Shown here in pieces: positions 1 through 8,516 of a DNA stretch of 64,000 nt (within the stretch, counting starts at the first letter, position 1; every line of letters starts with the position of its first letter). The stretch covers positions 18,758 to 82,757 of the forward strand of contig CAIXBB010000018.1 in assembly GCA_903917565.1 (NCBI GenBank). The letters are read 5' to 3'. The stretch is from an uncultured cyanobacterium (GTDB lineage: Bacteria; Cyanobacteriota; Cyanobacteriia; PCC-6307; Cyanobiaceae). The notes below the pieces were generated by a model that was not told the origin of the DNA, searched no databases, and worked only from the letters and a program-made list of their open reading frames with translations. Position numbers and translations under genes: made by a program.

Positions 1-2
1 GG

Positions 3-1436
3 TTGAACGAAATCAACCGGGTCAACTGGAGCGACGGCCAGACCCGGCGCGGACACTTCAGCCGGGTGGGTCTGGTTCCCGACGGCGCGGCTGTCCCATG
101 GCAGCCCGGCGATCGCTCCCTGTTGATCCACAGCTTCGGCGGCATCGGTGGCACCGACGGGGAGGCGATCAGCGGCTTCACGGTCACGGGCCATTTCGCC
201 TTCGGCGCCGCCCAGGTGGTGATTGATCCCTTCACGGGGCAGCCCCGCTTCGATTTGCGCTACCACCAGATCTACGCCAACAACCCCAACGGCATCGTCT
301 CCGGCAGCCAGGACTGGAGCGCCTACACCGGCAACCTGCAGCGGGGCTGGCTGGGCACTCGGCCGATTTCCGATGTGCTGGTGCGCACCGACCCCTTACT
401 GCTGGAGGAACTGGCGATCCAGGCGGAGGTGCTGATGGCCCGCTACCGCAGCGGCGACGGCGGCGGAGTGTCCCTTGTCAGCCCAGCCATCTCCTGCGTG
501 CAGGATTCCAGCCAGGCCCTCTGGATCGCCATCGACCAGCTGCGTCGCCGTCGCCGGGAGCTGGACGGCAGCGAGCTTCCCCGGCTGGCCTCCCTGGCCC
601 GGTCCCTCGATGCCCTGCTGACCCCCTTCGGCATGGTTCGCAACGACTGGCGCCACAACGCCTCCCTGATGGACATCCATGGCAATGGCCCGGACCGGTT
701 CAAGGCCAGCCCAAGCCTCTGGGATGGGCTGCTCAGCTGGCGCTCCATGCTGCCCCGCCGGGCCCACGACGAGATCGCCGGGGTGTTCCTCCGCCACGGT
801 GACCCCCTGCATCTGGTGCGTACCAACCAACTTCCAGGAGCTGAGCGGCGCCTGGCGCCCCTGGCGCCGACGCAGCTGCTGGGCCAGCTGCCGCTGGTGG
901 GGGTGGCCCTGCCCCGCCTGATGGATGCCTTCTTCACACCGCTCAACGGCCGTGGGCTGGCCCTGGGTGCCCTGCTGCTGGGGGGCTACGCCGCCGTGGC
1001 CCTGGCGCTGGGGCGCAACACAGGCTTCCTGCCGGCGCAGCGGACAAGGGTGCGGCCCCTGGTGGTGGTGCGCCAGGCGGTGGTCCTGTTCCTGACCCCC
1101 TCCCTGATCGAAGAAGCTCTGTTCCGGGCGGCCCTGCTGCCCCACCCGCTCGAAGGATTGAACGGGTGGGACAACGCCGCCTGGGGGGCCCTGAGCGTGG
1201 GGCTCTTCGTGGCCTGGCACCCGCTGGCCGGCCGGCTCTGGTATCCCCAGGGGCGGCGCCTGTTCGACGACGGTCGTTTCCTGCTCCTGGCCAGTCTGCT
1301 GGGGGTGGTCTGCGTGATCGCTTACCAGGCCACCGGCTCCATCTGGCCGCCGGTGCTGATCCACTGGCTGGTGGTGCTGATCTGGCTGGAACTCCTGGGG
1401 GGCCGCTGGCGGCTTGGCCAGGACGTTCAGGGATAG
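3..1436 (+). CDS. CPBP-family intramembrane metalloprotease-like protein (5' end probably outside window)
   Basis: The last third carries the three motifs of the CPBP (CAAX protease and bacteriocin-processing, ABI) family: EEALFR at about residues 369-374, a WHP histidine near 406 and a membrane-embedded HW near 454, each within hydrophobic segments. The first ~300 residues are soluble and I do not recognise them; they contain LLIHSFGGIGG. The frame is open to the window edge and the only early start is TTG at 3, so the true start is probably upstream. Such proteins are thought to cleave substrates inside the membrane; the substrate is unknown. The gene converges on ppk2 with a 10-nt overlap of the 3' ends. 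Confidence 0.7.
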   Translation: MNEINRVNWSDGQTRRGHFSRVGLVPDGAAVPWQPGDRSLLIHSFGGIGGTDGEAISGFTVTGHFAFGAAQVVIDPFTGQPRFDLRYHQIYANNPNGIVSGSQDWSAYTGNLQRGWLGTRPISDVLVRTDPLLLEELAIQAEVLMARYRSGDGGGVSLVSPAISCVQDSSQALWIAIDQLRRRRRELDGSELPRLASLARSLDALLTPFGMVRNDWRHNASLMDIHGNGPDRFKASPSLWDGLLSWRSMLPRRAHDEIAGVFLRHGDPLHLVRTNQLPGAERRLAPLAPTQLLGQLPLVGVALPRLMDAFFTPLNGRGLALGALLLGGYAAVALALGRNTGFLPAQRTRVRPLVVVRQAVVLFLTPSLIEEALFRAALLPHPLEGLNGWDNAAWGALSVGLFVAWHPLAGRLWYPQGRRLFDDGRFLLLASLLGVVCVIAYQATGSIWPPVLIHWLVVLIWLELLGGRWRLGQDVQG

Positions 1437-2383
1437 GCGTTGGGGACGAAGAACTGCTCGTTCATGGGGGGGCGCTGGTAGTCGCCACCGCTCTTGCGCG
1501 GGGGCAATTCGATGGCGGCCGGGGTCATGTCCTCGTAGGGCACCTTGCTGAGCAGGTGACGGATGCAGTTGAGCCTGGCCCGTCGCTTGTCATTGGCCTC
1601 CACGGTGAACCAGGGGGCCTCGGGAATGTTGGTGTGGGCGAACATCTCATCCTTGGCCCGGGAGAACTCCACCCAGCGATCGCGGGATTCCAGGTCCATC
1701 GGGCTGAGCTTCCAGCGCCGGGCCGGATCCTCGAGGCGGGAGCGGAAACGGATCTCCTGCTCGTCGTCGCTGACGGAGAACCAGTACTTGAGCAGGGTGA
1801 TGCCGCTGCGCACGAGCATGCGCTCGAACTCCGGGCAGGACAACATGAACTCATCCACCTGCTCCGGCGCGCAGAACCCCATCACCTTCTCGACGCCGGC
1901 CCGGTTGTACCAGCTGCGGTCGAACAGAACGATCTCCCCGGACGAAGGGAAATTCTCGACATAGCGCTGGAAGTACCACTGGGTCTTCTGCTGGTCGGAG
2001 GGCGTGCCCAAGGCCACCACGTTGCAGCCACGGGGGTTGAGGGGCTCGGTGATGCGCTTGATGGTGCCGCCCTTGCCGGCGGCATCCCGGCCTTCGAACA
2101 GCAGGATCATGCGGTAGCCCACATGCTTCACCCAGTACTGCATCTTCACCAGCTCCACCTGCAGCCGGGCCAGTTCCTTCTCATAGAACTTGCGGTCCAG
2201 CTTGGGGGGGCGTCCTTCCGAATGGCCGGAGAGGTCGTCGAAGATGGGAGAGGGCCTGTAGAGATCAGAGTCGCTGACACTGCCAGAGCCGTTGCCCGAC
2301 TTCTTGCCTGACTTGTCCTTGCTGGTCGGGGCTCTGTTCTTGTCAGCCTTGACCTTGGCACCGCTTTTGTCCTTCTTACCCAT
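1427..2383 (-). CDS. ppk2: Polyphosphate kinase 2 (PPK2)
   Basis: Family PPK2 transfers phosphate between polyphosphate and nucleoside di- or triphosphates in the cytoplasm. The 318-residue protein has Walker A GRDAAGKGG (98-106) and the lid/Walker B-like DRSWYNR (155-161), both diagnostic. Residues 1-45 are a Lys/Ser-rich, probably disordered tail. A single PPK2 domain is present, as in class I enzymes that favour NDP phosphorylation; the class is an inference. No strong Shine-Dalgarno precedes the ATG. Other polyphosphate/phosphate genes (CHAD protein, sphR/sphS-like, sphX) lie about 54 kb away in this window. Confidence 0.93.
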   Translation of the reverse strand: MGKKDKSGAKVKADKNRAPTSKDKSGKKSGNGSGSVSDSDLYRPSPIFDDLSGHSEGRPPKLDRKFYEKELARLQVELVKMQYWVKHVGYRMILLFEGRDAAGKGGTIKRITEPLNPRGCNVVALGTPSDQQKTQWYFQRYVENFPSSGEIVLFDRSWYNRAGVEKVMGFCAPEQVDEFMLSCPEFERMLVRSGITLLKYWFSVSDDEQEIRFRSRLEDPARRWKLSPMDLESRDRWVEFSRAKDEMFAHTNIPEAPWFTVEANDKRRARLNCIRHLLSKVPYEDMTPAAIELPPRKSGGDYQRPPMNEQFFVPNAYP

Positions 2384-2530
2384 GCCGCTGAGGGAGGTTC
2401 AGTTACTGATGGAATAGACCATCCTCTGCCCTGCAGCGGCAACAACGGTCACCCGGAGACAAAGAACGGGGGGTTTCTTCAGAAAGCGCCTGCAGAAGCC
2501 GCGGTTGCAGCTGCCGAACCGCCCCAGGCT

Positions 2531-2689
2531 TCAGGTGGGCAGATCTGAAGACTGGACCCACTGAGCGATCAACTGCTCCTGTCGGACCAGCCTGTAGCGA
2601 TTCCTCTCGCAGGGGTGGTGCCGGTACTGCTCCCTGAGGCTCTCAAGCCTGGAGACCAGGGAGTGGTAGACGGGATGGTTTTTATTCAT
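2531..2689 (-). CDS. Small 52-residue protein, tandem paralogue A
   Basis: ATG to TGA gives 52 residues starting MNKNHPVYHSLVSRLESL and containing NRYRLVRQEQLIAQW near the C-terminus. The gene 110 nt upstream on the same strand (2799-2957) encodes a protein of identical length with the same NRYR-x-VRQEQLIAQW block and the same HPV near the N-terminus. Conservation of length and block between two adjacent copies argues that both are real. Likely a small helical, charged soluble protein; function unknown. Confidence 0.7.
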   Translation of the reverse strand: MNKNHPVYHSLVSRLESLREQYRHHPCERNRYRLVRQEQLIAQWVQSSDLPT

Positions 2690-2798
2690 GACCTCGGACG
2701 AGAGTCAACAACAGCTTAATGAAAAGTCAAAAAACCAGTGGTTTTGACAGGATCTCAACGCCTCCCGTCTCAAGACGTCTCTGAGCGCCTGGGTCCGC

Positions 2799-2957
2799 TC
2801 AGACGGCAAAGCTGAAGCCGGGGGCCCACTGGGCGATGAGCTGCTCCTGCCGGACGACCCGGTAGCGGTTCAGCTCGTTGGGAAGATCGCTGTATTGCTC
2901 GTTAAGGGAACGCAGCTGCTGCAGCAGCGCGTTCATCACGGGATGGTCTTCGTTCAT
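2799..2957 (-). CDS. Small 52-residue protein, tandem paralogue B
   Basis: ATG to TGA gives 52 residues starting MNEDHPVMNALLQQLRSL and containing NRYRVVRQEQLIAQW, then a short hydrophobic tail (APGFSFAV). Clear tandem paralogue of 2531-2689, diverged in the first half and nearly identical in the second. Both are predicted to be mostly helical and soluble. I do not recognise the family and the context (ppk2 on one side, nitrogen genes on the other) does not assign a role. Confidence 0.7.
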   Translation of the reverse strand: MNEDHPVMNALLQQLRSLNEQYSDLPNELNRYRVVRQEQLIAQWAPGFSFAV

Positions 2958-3240
2958 GCCTGGCATTCAGCTGGTGCCAAAACCTTAACTGAATCGAAAG
3001 GGGTGCAGCACGAACGCTGCGTTCGGGTCAGCGAACCCCCATGGCGATACCCGAGCCGCGCCGTCGATGGCGTTCTGCTGTCGATGGAGAACCGCCGCCT
3101 GGCTCCAGGCGGTGCTCAAAGGCATGCGCTGCGGCAGGGTGCGGCTCTGAACTGGATTGTCCCCGTTTGGGGGGCGCGCGATGGCCTGCCATGGACCACA
3201 GTGGAAGCATCTCTGCGGGGCCTGCCCCGAAGGATGGCCG

Positions 3241-3519
3241 ATGAGCGCCCGATCGCTTCCAGCGTCCCTGCCGAAGGCCACGATTCCGAAAGTCACCATT
3301 GGTGAGCTGGAGGCCAATTACTCGATGTACTGCAAGGCCCTGCGACTGCTGGTCCGGGAAGGGCGAACCCTGAAGAAGATCCAGCGCACGGTCTGCTGGC
3401 ACCGGCTTGAGCAACTCCACCAGTGCCTCCCGAGCCAGTACAAGGACCCCGACTACCTCTTTCTGCTGTTGCGCCGCGAAACCAACCGCAAGGCCGCGGG
3501 TCTCCCCTGCCCCACCTGA
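3241..3519 (+). CDS. Conserved small protein, paralogue of 24300-24566
   Basis: From the ATG at 3241 the product has 92 residues. It shares with 24300-24566 the pattern LE-x2-Y-x2-YC-x-A then LVREG, LK, TVCW, L-x2-LH-x-C and a Y-x2-PD stretch, so the two are paralogues. It looks like a small helical soluble protein with two or three conserved cysteines. Both copies sit next to nitrogen-assimilation genes: this one just upstream of the guanidine riboswitch, the other just after glnN. The function is unknown to me. A longer in-frame start at 3157 is possible, but similarity begins only after 3241. Confidence 0.75.
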   Translation: MSARSLPASLPKATIPKVTIGELEANYSMYCKALRLLVREGRTLKKIQRTVCWHRLEQLHQCLPSQYKDPDYLFLLLRRETNRKAAGLPCPT

Positions 3520-3597
3520 GCCGACCGGAGAGATCCGGTAGCAACCGCCACAACGGTCAGGCCCAAGGGCCTTCAGCATGCCTGGGCGGAAAATGCT

Positions 3598-3733
3598 TCT
3601 AGGGTTCCGGTCTTTCACTGCTGGTTCCGCCGGCAATGGAATCGACGCCTGGTCCGAGAGAAGCTCATTCACCATTCCGGAGCCCTCAGGTCCCCGGCGG
3701 TGAGTGGCACGGAGGGACAAAAGCCCGGGAGAC
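3598..3733 (+). promoter_or_regulatory. Guanidine-I (ykkC) riboswitch
   Basis: The conserved ykkC guanidine-I aptamer elements occur in order: CTAGGGTTCCG at 3599-3609, CTGGTCCGAGAG at 3649-3660, and ACGGAGGGACAA followed by AAGCCCGGGAGA at 3709-3732. This is close to the published consensus. The class turns gene expression on when guanidinium binds. The aptamer ends about 23 nt before the AGAGG Shine-Dalgarno (3755-3759) of gdmH. I see no clear T-run terminator, so a translational switch is likely, but I did not fold it. Confidence 0.95.
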
Positions 3734-3763
3734 CGCCCCATTCCCACCGTGCCCAGAGGTCTG

Positions 3764-4969
3764 ATGAACGAACCGTCCAGCGGCAGTGCGGCCGATGTCT
3801 TTGATCGGGGTGTCCACCCGCCAGGCAGCGAAGGCACCCGCGCCCTGGAGAAGGAAGCCGCCCTGCCCCTGACGGGCTGGCAGCAAGAGGTCGATCAGGG
3901 CCTTCGCTATGGACTTGAGGCGGCCAGCAGCATCGTCGATCGGCGCATCTCCACCTTCTCCCGTGGCGAGCTGCCCCACTACGCCGGCATCAACACCTTC
4001 ATGAAGGCTCCCTACCTGGAGGATGTGAACCGGGTCGGGGAATTCGACGTGGCGGTGGTGGGCGTTCCCCACGACAGCGGCACCACCTATCGCCCCGGCA
4101 CCCGCTTCGGCCCCCAGGGCATCCGGCGCATCTCGGCCCTGTACACCCCCTACAACTACGAGATGGGGGTTGACCTGCGGGAGCAGATCACCCTCTGCGA
4201 CGTGGGCGACATCTTCACCATCCCCGCCAACAACGAAAAGAGCTTCGATCAGATCTCCAAGGGCATCGCCCACGTCTTTGCCAGCGGCGCCTTCCCGATC
4301 ATCCTGGGCGGCGACCACTCGATCGGCTTCCCCACCCTCCGGGGCGTCTGCCGCCACCTCGGCGACAAGAAGGTGGGGATCATCCACTTCGATCGCCACG
4401 TCGACACCCAGGAGACCGACCTCGACGAACGCATGCACACCACCCCGTGGTTCCATGCGACCAACATGGCCAACGCCCCGGCCCAGAACCTGGTGCAACT
4501 GGGCATCGGCGGCTGGCAGGTGCCCAGGGAAGGGGTGAAGGTCTGCCGCGAGCGGGGCACCAACGTGCTCACCGTCACCGACATCTGCGACATGGGCCTG
4601 GAAGCGGCGGCGACATTCGCCATCGAACGGGCCACCGACGGCACCGACTGCGTCTACATCTCCTTCGACATCGACTGCATCGATGCCGGCTTCGTGCCGG
4701 GCACCGGCTGGCCCGAACCCGGCGGGCTGTTGCCGCGGGAAGCCCTCAAGCTGCTGGAGCTGATCGTGCGCAACGTTCCGGTCTGCGGCCTCGAGGTGGT
4801 GGAGGTCTCCCCCCCCTACGACGTCAGCGACATGACCTCCCTGATGGCCACCCGGGTCATCTGCGACACCATGGCCCACCTGGTGGTGAGCGGCCAGCTG
4901 CCCCGCAAGGCAGTACCCGCCTGGCTGCACAGCGACGGCAACATGCAGGTCGATCGCGCCTGGAGGTAG
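3764..4969 (+). CDS. gdmH: Nickel-dependent guanidine hydrolase (ureohydrolase/agmatinase family)
   Basis: Ureohydrolase fold, 401 residues. Predicted dinuclear-metal ligands: H185 in GGDHS, D210/H212/D214 in FDRHVD, and D302/D304 in SFDID. The arginine inside FDRH, the long N-terminus (about 80 residues before the core) and the riboswitch point to the cyanobacterial guanidine hydrolase group (Synechocystis Sll1077), which splits guanidine into urea and ammonium with Ni2+, rather than agmatinase or arginase. The ATG at 3764 is chosen because AGAGG lies 4 nt upstream; earlier in-frame starts fall inside the riboswitch. It heads an operon with nickel chaperones and an importer. Expression is predicted to be guanidine-induced. 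Confidence 0.92.
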   Translation: MNEPSSGSAADVFDRGVHPPGSEGTRALEKEAALPLTGWQQEVDQGLRYGLEAASSIVDRRISTFSRGELPHYAGINTFMKAPYLEDVNRVGEFDVAVVGVPHDSGTTYRPGTRFGPQGIRRISALYTPYNYEMGVDLREQITLCDVGDIFTIPANNEKSFDQISKGIAHVFASGAFPIILGGDHSIGFPTLRGVCRHLGDKKVGIIHFDRHVDTQETDLDERMHTTPWFHATNMANAPAQNLVQLGIGGWQVPREGVKVCRERGTNVLTVTDICDMGLEAAATFAIERATDGTDCVYISFDIDCIDAGFVPGTGWPEPGGLLPREALKLLELIVRNVPVCGLEVVEVSPPYDVSDMTSLMATRVICDTMAHLVVSGQLPRKAVPAWLHSDGNMQVDRAWR

Positions 4970-4973
4970 GGGC

Positions 4974-5360
4974 GTGCACGAAGTCGACATGACCCGTTGC
5001 CTGCTCCTCTCCATGCACGAGTGGAAGCAGCAGCACGCCCCCCGGGTGCCCCGGGTGGATCGGGTCCACCTTCAGGTGGGCAGCTTCACCTGCGTCGAGC
5101 CCGACCAGCTGGTGGTCACCTGGTCCGATGCCGTGAAGGACAGCTGGCTCGACGGGTCCGAACTGGTGATCGAGTCGGTGCTCCTGGTGGGCCGCTGCGT
5201 CCGTTGCCAGGCCACCTACAGCCCCGATCCGGCCGACGGCTTCCGCTCCCCGTGCTGCCAGCACCCCATGGAGGAGATCGTCAGCGGCCGCGAGCTCCGG
5301 ATCCGCTCCGTCGCCTACGCCTTTGAAACTGCCGCCCCCTGTCCCACCCCCACCTGCTGA
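4974..5360 (+). CDS. ghaA: HypA-like nickel chaperone for guanidine hydrolase
   Basis: HypA-family protein, 128 residues. It begins with the family's Met-His-Glu, where His2 binds nickel; this decides the GTG start at 4974, 4 nt after gdmH stops. A zinc site is suggested by C75 and C78 (CVRC) and by the adjacent pair C94/C95, where most HypA proteins have a second CxxC. No hydrogenase genes are near. In Synechocystis the equivalent pair next to sll1077 matures GdmH, so the likely job is nickel insertion into GdmH. The symbol follows that usage from memory. Confidence 0.85.
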   Translation: MHEVDMTRCLLLSMHEWKQQHAPRVPRVDRVHLQVGSFTCVEPDQLVVTWSDAVKDSWLDGSELVIESVLLVGRCVRCQATYSPDPADGFRSPCCQHPMEEIVSGRELRIRSVAYAFETAAPCPTPTC

Positions 5361-5366
5361 CCCGCC

Positions 5367-6068
5367 ATGCACATGCCCCTCGAAGACACCCTCGGCCTCA
5401 ACCTGCTGGCGGCCAACCAGCACCGGGCCGACCACAACCGTGCCCACTTCGACGCCTGGAACCTGCTCTGCCTCAACGTGATGAGCAGCCCCGGTGCCGG
5501 CAAGACCACCCTGCTGGAGCGCAGCCTCGCTGCCCTCTCCGGCCGCTGGGCCATGGCCGTGCTCGAAGGCGACATGACCACCCTGCTCGATGCCGAGCGG
5601 CTGGAGGCCGTGGGGATTCCGGTGGTGCCGATCACCACCGGCCGCGCCTGCCACCTCGATGCCGCCATGGTGAGCGGTGGACTGAAACTCCTGCAGCAGC
5701 GTCTGGATCCGGCCGGACTGGATGTGCTCTGGGTGGAGAACGTGGGCAACCTGGTCTGCCCCGCCGAATTCGCCATCGGTGAACATCGCAAGGTGGCGCT
5801 CCTGAGCGTCACCGAAGGCGACGACAAGCCGCTCAAGTACCCGGTCATGTTCCGGGAAGCCGACTGCGTGCTGATCACCAAGGTGGATCTGCTGCCCCAC
5901 CTGCCGGTGGATGTGGAGCGGATTGAAGCCCACATCCGCCAGGTGAACCCCCGTACCGCCGTGTTTCGCCTCTCCGCCAGCAGCGGGGCGGGCTTCGACC
6001 CCTGGCACGACTGGCTCGGCGCCCAGCTCAAGGCCGTCCAGACCACCCCCGCCCTGATCCACGCCTGA
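5367..6068 (+). CDS. ghaB: HypB-like GTPase, nickel insertion for guanidine hydrolase
   Basis: SIMIBI-class GTPase of the HypB family, 233 residues. P-loop SPGAGKTT (41-48), the metal-binding trio C95-H96 and C131 of the G domain, and a TKVD nucleotide-specificity motif are visible. The N-terminal CxxC or His-rich nickel store of many HypB proteins is absent. It follows the HypA-like gene by 6 nt and its stop overlaps the next start by one base, so it is co-translated with the operon. Expected to couple GTP hydrolysis to nickel loading of GdmH. Confidence 0.87.
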   Translation: MHMPLEDTLGLNLLAANQHRADHNRAHFDAWNLLCLNVMSSPGAGKTTLLERSLAALSGRWAMAVLEGDMTTLLDAERLEAVGIPVVPITTGRACHLDAAMVSGGLKLLQQRLDPAGLDVLWVENVGNLVCPAEFAIGEHRKVALLSVTEGDDKPLKYPVMFREADCVLITKVDLLPHLPVDVERIEAHIRQVNPRTAVFRLSASSGAGFDPWHDWLGAQLKAVQTTPALIHA

Positions 6069-7432
6069 TGAGTCACCAGCATCCTGCCTCCGACCCGACC
6101 GCAGCCCTGCAGGCCGACCTGCGGGCCAAAGGCGTGCGCTACGCCCTGGCCAGCTTCGTGGATCTGCACGGGGTGAGCAAGGCCAAGGCCGTACCCCTCG
6201 AGCACCTCGGCCAGATGATGGCCGGCTCGGAGCTGTTCACCGGGGCGGCCCTTGATGGGGTTCCCCAGGAGGTGAGCGACGACGAGGTGGCCGCCGTTCC
6301 CGATCCAGCCAGCGCCACGGTGCTGCCCTGGCAGCAGGAGGTGGCCTGGTTCGCCAGTGATCTGCATCTGCACGGCCAACCCTTCGACGCCTGCAGCCGC
6401 CACATCCTCGGCCGGGTCCGTCAGGAGGCCGCTGCCATGGGCTATCGCTTCAACCTCGGCATCGAGACCGAGTTCTTCGTGCTGAAGAAGGGGGCGACGG
6501 GCGGGTGGGTGCCCTACAGCGATCGCGACACCCTCGACAAACCCGCCTACGACGTGCGCGGCCTGCTCGACAACCTGCCCTGGCTGGACGAACTGGTCCA
6601 GGCGATGAACGATCTGGGCTGGGGGGTCTATTCCTTCGATCACGAGGATGGACCTGGCCAGTTCGAGACCGACTTCGATTACGCCGAGGTCCTCACCATG
6701 GCCGATCGGCTGACCTTCTTCAAGCTGATGGCCAAGGAGATCGCCCATCGTCATGGCCTGCTGGCCACCTTCATGCCGAAGCCCTTCGGCGATCGCACCG
6801 GCAGCGGCGCCCACTTCAACATGTCCCTGGCGGATGGGCAGACGGGTGCCAACCTGTTCGCCACCCCCGAGGCCACCCCGGGGAAGGTCACCCGGCTGGC
6901 CGAGCACTTCATCGCCGGCGTGCTCCGGCATGCACCAGCCATCTGCGCGGTGATCGCACCGACGGTCAACAGCTACAAGCGGCTGGTGGCTCAGGGGAGC
7001 ATGTCGGGATTCACCTGGGCACCGGTCTTCGTTTGCTACGGCAATAACAATCGCACCAACATGCTGCGCATTCCTTCACCGGGAGGAAGGGTGGAATGCC
7101 GGGCCGCCGACATTTCCTGCAACCCCTATCTTGGCGCCGCCCTGATGCTCGCAGCCGGCCTCGAAGGCATCCGCGAAGAACTGGATCCAGGCCCGCCCAA
7201 TCTGGTGAATGCCTACACACTCAGCGCAGCGGAACGGGCCGAACGCGGCCTGAACATGCTGCCCCGAACCCTGGGTGAGGCCATCGAGGCATTCGCCCGG
7301 GATCCACTTGCCGAAAGCGTATTCGGTGATGCCATGTTCAAAGCGTTTGTCACCTACAAACGTGAAGAGTGGGAGTCGTACCACTCTGCGGTTTCCGAAT
7401 GGGAGCAGCAACGTTATCTGGAGTTCTTCTGA
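6068..7432 (+). CDS. glnT: GlnT-type glutamine synthetase-like ligase (454 aa)
   Basis: Glutamine synthetase fold with active-site blocks IETEFF, HEDGPGQFETD, GSGAHFN, NRTNMLRIP and an RVECR segment. It belongs to the GlnT ('type III' in the TIGR03105 sense) branch, which also includes gamma-glutamylmethylamide synthetase, so it may join glutamate to ammonia or to a small amine. The ATG overlaps the HypB-like stop by one base. A ligase inside the guanidine operon could capture ammonium released by GdmH or glutamylate an amine substrate; the sequence alone does not decide. A second member of the family lies at 14397-15644. Confidence 0.85.
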   Translation: MSHQHPASDPTAALQADLRAKGVRYALASFVDLHGVSKAKAVPLEHLGQMMAGSELFTGAALDGVPQEVSDDEVAAVPDPASATVLPWQQEVAWFASDLHLHGQPFDACSRHILGRVRQEAAAMGYRFNLGIETEFFVLKKGATGGWVPYSDRDTLDKPAYDVRGLLDNLPWLDELVQAMNDLGWGVYSFDHEDGPGQFETDFDYAEVLTMADRLTFFKLMAKEIAHRHGLLATFMPKPFGDRTGSGAHFNMSLADGQTGANLFATPEATPGKVTRLAEHFIAGVLRHAPAICAVIAPTVNSYKRLVAQGSMSGFTWAPVFVCYGNNNRTNMLRIPSPGGRVECRAADISCNPYLGAALMLAAGLEGIREELDPGPPNLVNAYTLSAAERAERGLNMLPRTLGEAIEAFARDPLAESVFGDAMFKAFVTYKREEWESYHSAVSEWEQQRYLEFF

Positions 7433-7500
7433 CCCCTCTGAAAGCCGAAGTCAGCCTTGATTCCCATCTCCAGACGCCACCCTTTTCCAGGATTCCTCTG

Positions 7501-8511
7501 ATGTTGAAAGCCTCCTTTATCCGTCGTCAACGCCGGGCTATTTCCCTCGTCCTGATGGCCACCCTTGGGGGAGGATTGCTGGCCGGTTGCCAGCAACCGG
7601 TGAGCCAGGAAACGCCCGTGAAAATCGGCTACAGCGCCTGGCCGGGCTGGTTCCCCTGGAAAGTCACCGAAGTCAAGGAACTGTTCAAGGCCCAGGGCGT
7701 GGCCGCCAGAATGCAATGGTTCGACGGCTACACCGACTCGATCAATGCCCTCAGCGCCGGCCAGCTTGATTGCAACAGCCAGACCCTCAACGACACCATC
7801 AGCTCCATCGCTGGCGGGGCGGATCTTCAGGTCGTGCTGCAGAACGATTTCTCGACAGGCAACGACAAAATCATCGCCGCAGCCGAAATCACCTCGATCC
7901 CTGGGCTGAAGGGAAAGAAGGTGGCCGCGGAAGAAGGAACGGTTGACCACTTCCTGCTGCTGAAGGTGCTCAAGGATGCCGGCCTCTCCGCCAAGGACAT
8001 CACCTTCGTGCCGCTGGAAACCGGTGCCGCCGCCGCCGCCTTTGCCGCCGGCAAGGTGGATGCGGCAGGTGTCTACGCCCCCTTCACCACCCAGGCCCTG
8101 AAACGACCCGGCAGCAAGGCCCTCACCACCTCCAAGGACCATCCCGGAGCGATCAGTGACCTGCTCGTCTGCCGGAGGGACTTCATCGCCAAGAATCCCG
8201 AGAAGGTCCAGAAGATCGTGAACGCCTGGTTCGCCACCCTCAAGACCATCAAGGACGATCCCACCGGCACCCTGCCGATCCTGGTGGAACGGTCCGGTGT
8301 CAGCGAGGCGGAGTTCAAGGCGTACAACGCCGGCACCACGATTCAGACCCTCGAGGAAAACCGCAGCAACTTCAAACCGGGCACCACGATGCTCTCGCTG
8401 CCCTATGCCGCCGAGCAGATCACCGACTTCCTGGTGGAAACGGGGCTTGCCAAAAGCAAGCCTGATCTGACCAAGCTGTTCAATTCCCAGTTCGTCAACA
8501 ACGCCCGCTGA
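7501..8511 (+). CDS. ABC transporter substrate-binding lipoprotein (NrtA/TauA-like), probable guanidine uptake
   Basis: Periplasmic binding protein of the NMT1/TauA/SsuA class, 336 residues. The signal peptide ends in a lipobox, LLAGC with Cys30, so it is a membrane-anchored lipoprotein. The ATG at 7501 is chosen because it gives a proper signal (basic N-terminus then hydrophobic core). The mature part starts VKIGYSAWPGW, typical of the family. Riboswitch control and gdmH in the same operon suggest guanidine or a guanidino compound as ligand; this is inference. 68 nt separate it from the preceding ligase gene. Confidence 0.87.
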   Translation: MLKASFIRRQRRAISLVLMATLGGGLLAGCQQPVSQETPVKIGYSAWPGWFPWKVTEVKELFKAQGVAARMQWFDGYTDSINALSAGQLDCNSQTLNDTISSIAGGADLQVVLQNDFSTGNDKIIAAAEITSIPGLKGKKVAAEEGTVDHFLLLKVLKDAGLSAKDITFVPLETGAAAAAFAAGKVDAAGVYAPFTTQALKRPGSKALTTSKDHPGAISDLLVCRRDFIAKNPEKVQKIVNAWFATLKTIKDDPTGTLPILVERSGVSEAEFKAYNAGTTIQTLEENRSNFKPGTTMLSLPYAAEQITDFLVETGLAKSKPDLTKLFNSQFVNNAR

Positions 8512-8516
8512 GCGCC

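Noticed and set aside
3560..3580. Terminator before the guanidine riboswitch
   Set aside because: GGCCC-AA-GGGCC can pair but no T run follows.
3764..4969. Agmatinase (SpeB) annotation for the first gene of the guanidine operon
   Set aside because: The ykkC riboswitch, nickel chaperones and FDRH variant favour guanidine hydrolase.
4974..6068. Hydrogenase maturation genes
   Set aside because: HypA/HypB-like proteins are present but no hydrogenase or other hyp genes are; the guanidine hydrolase context explains them better.
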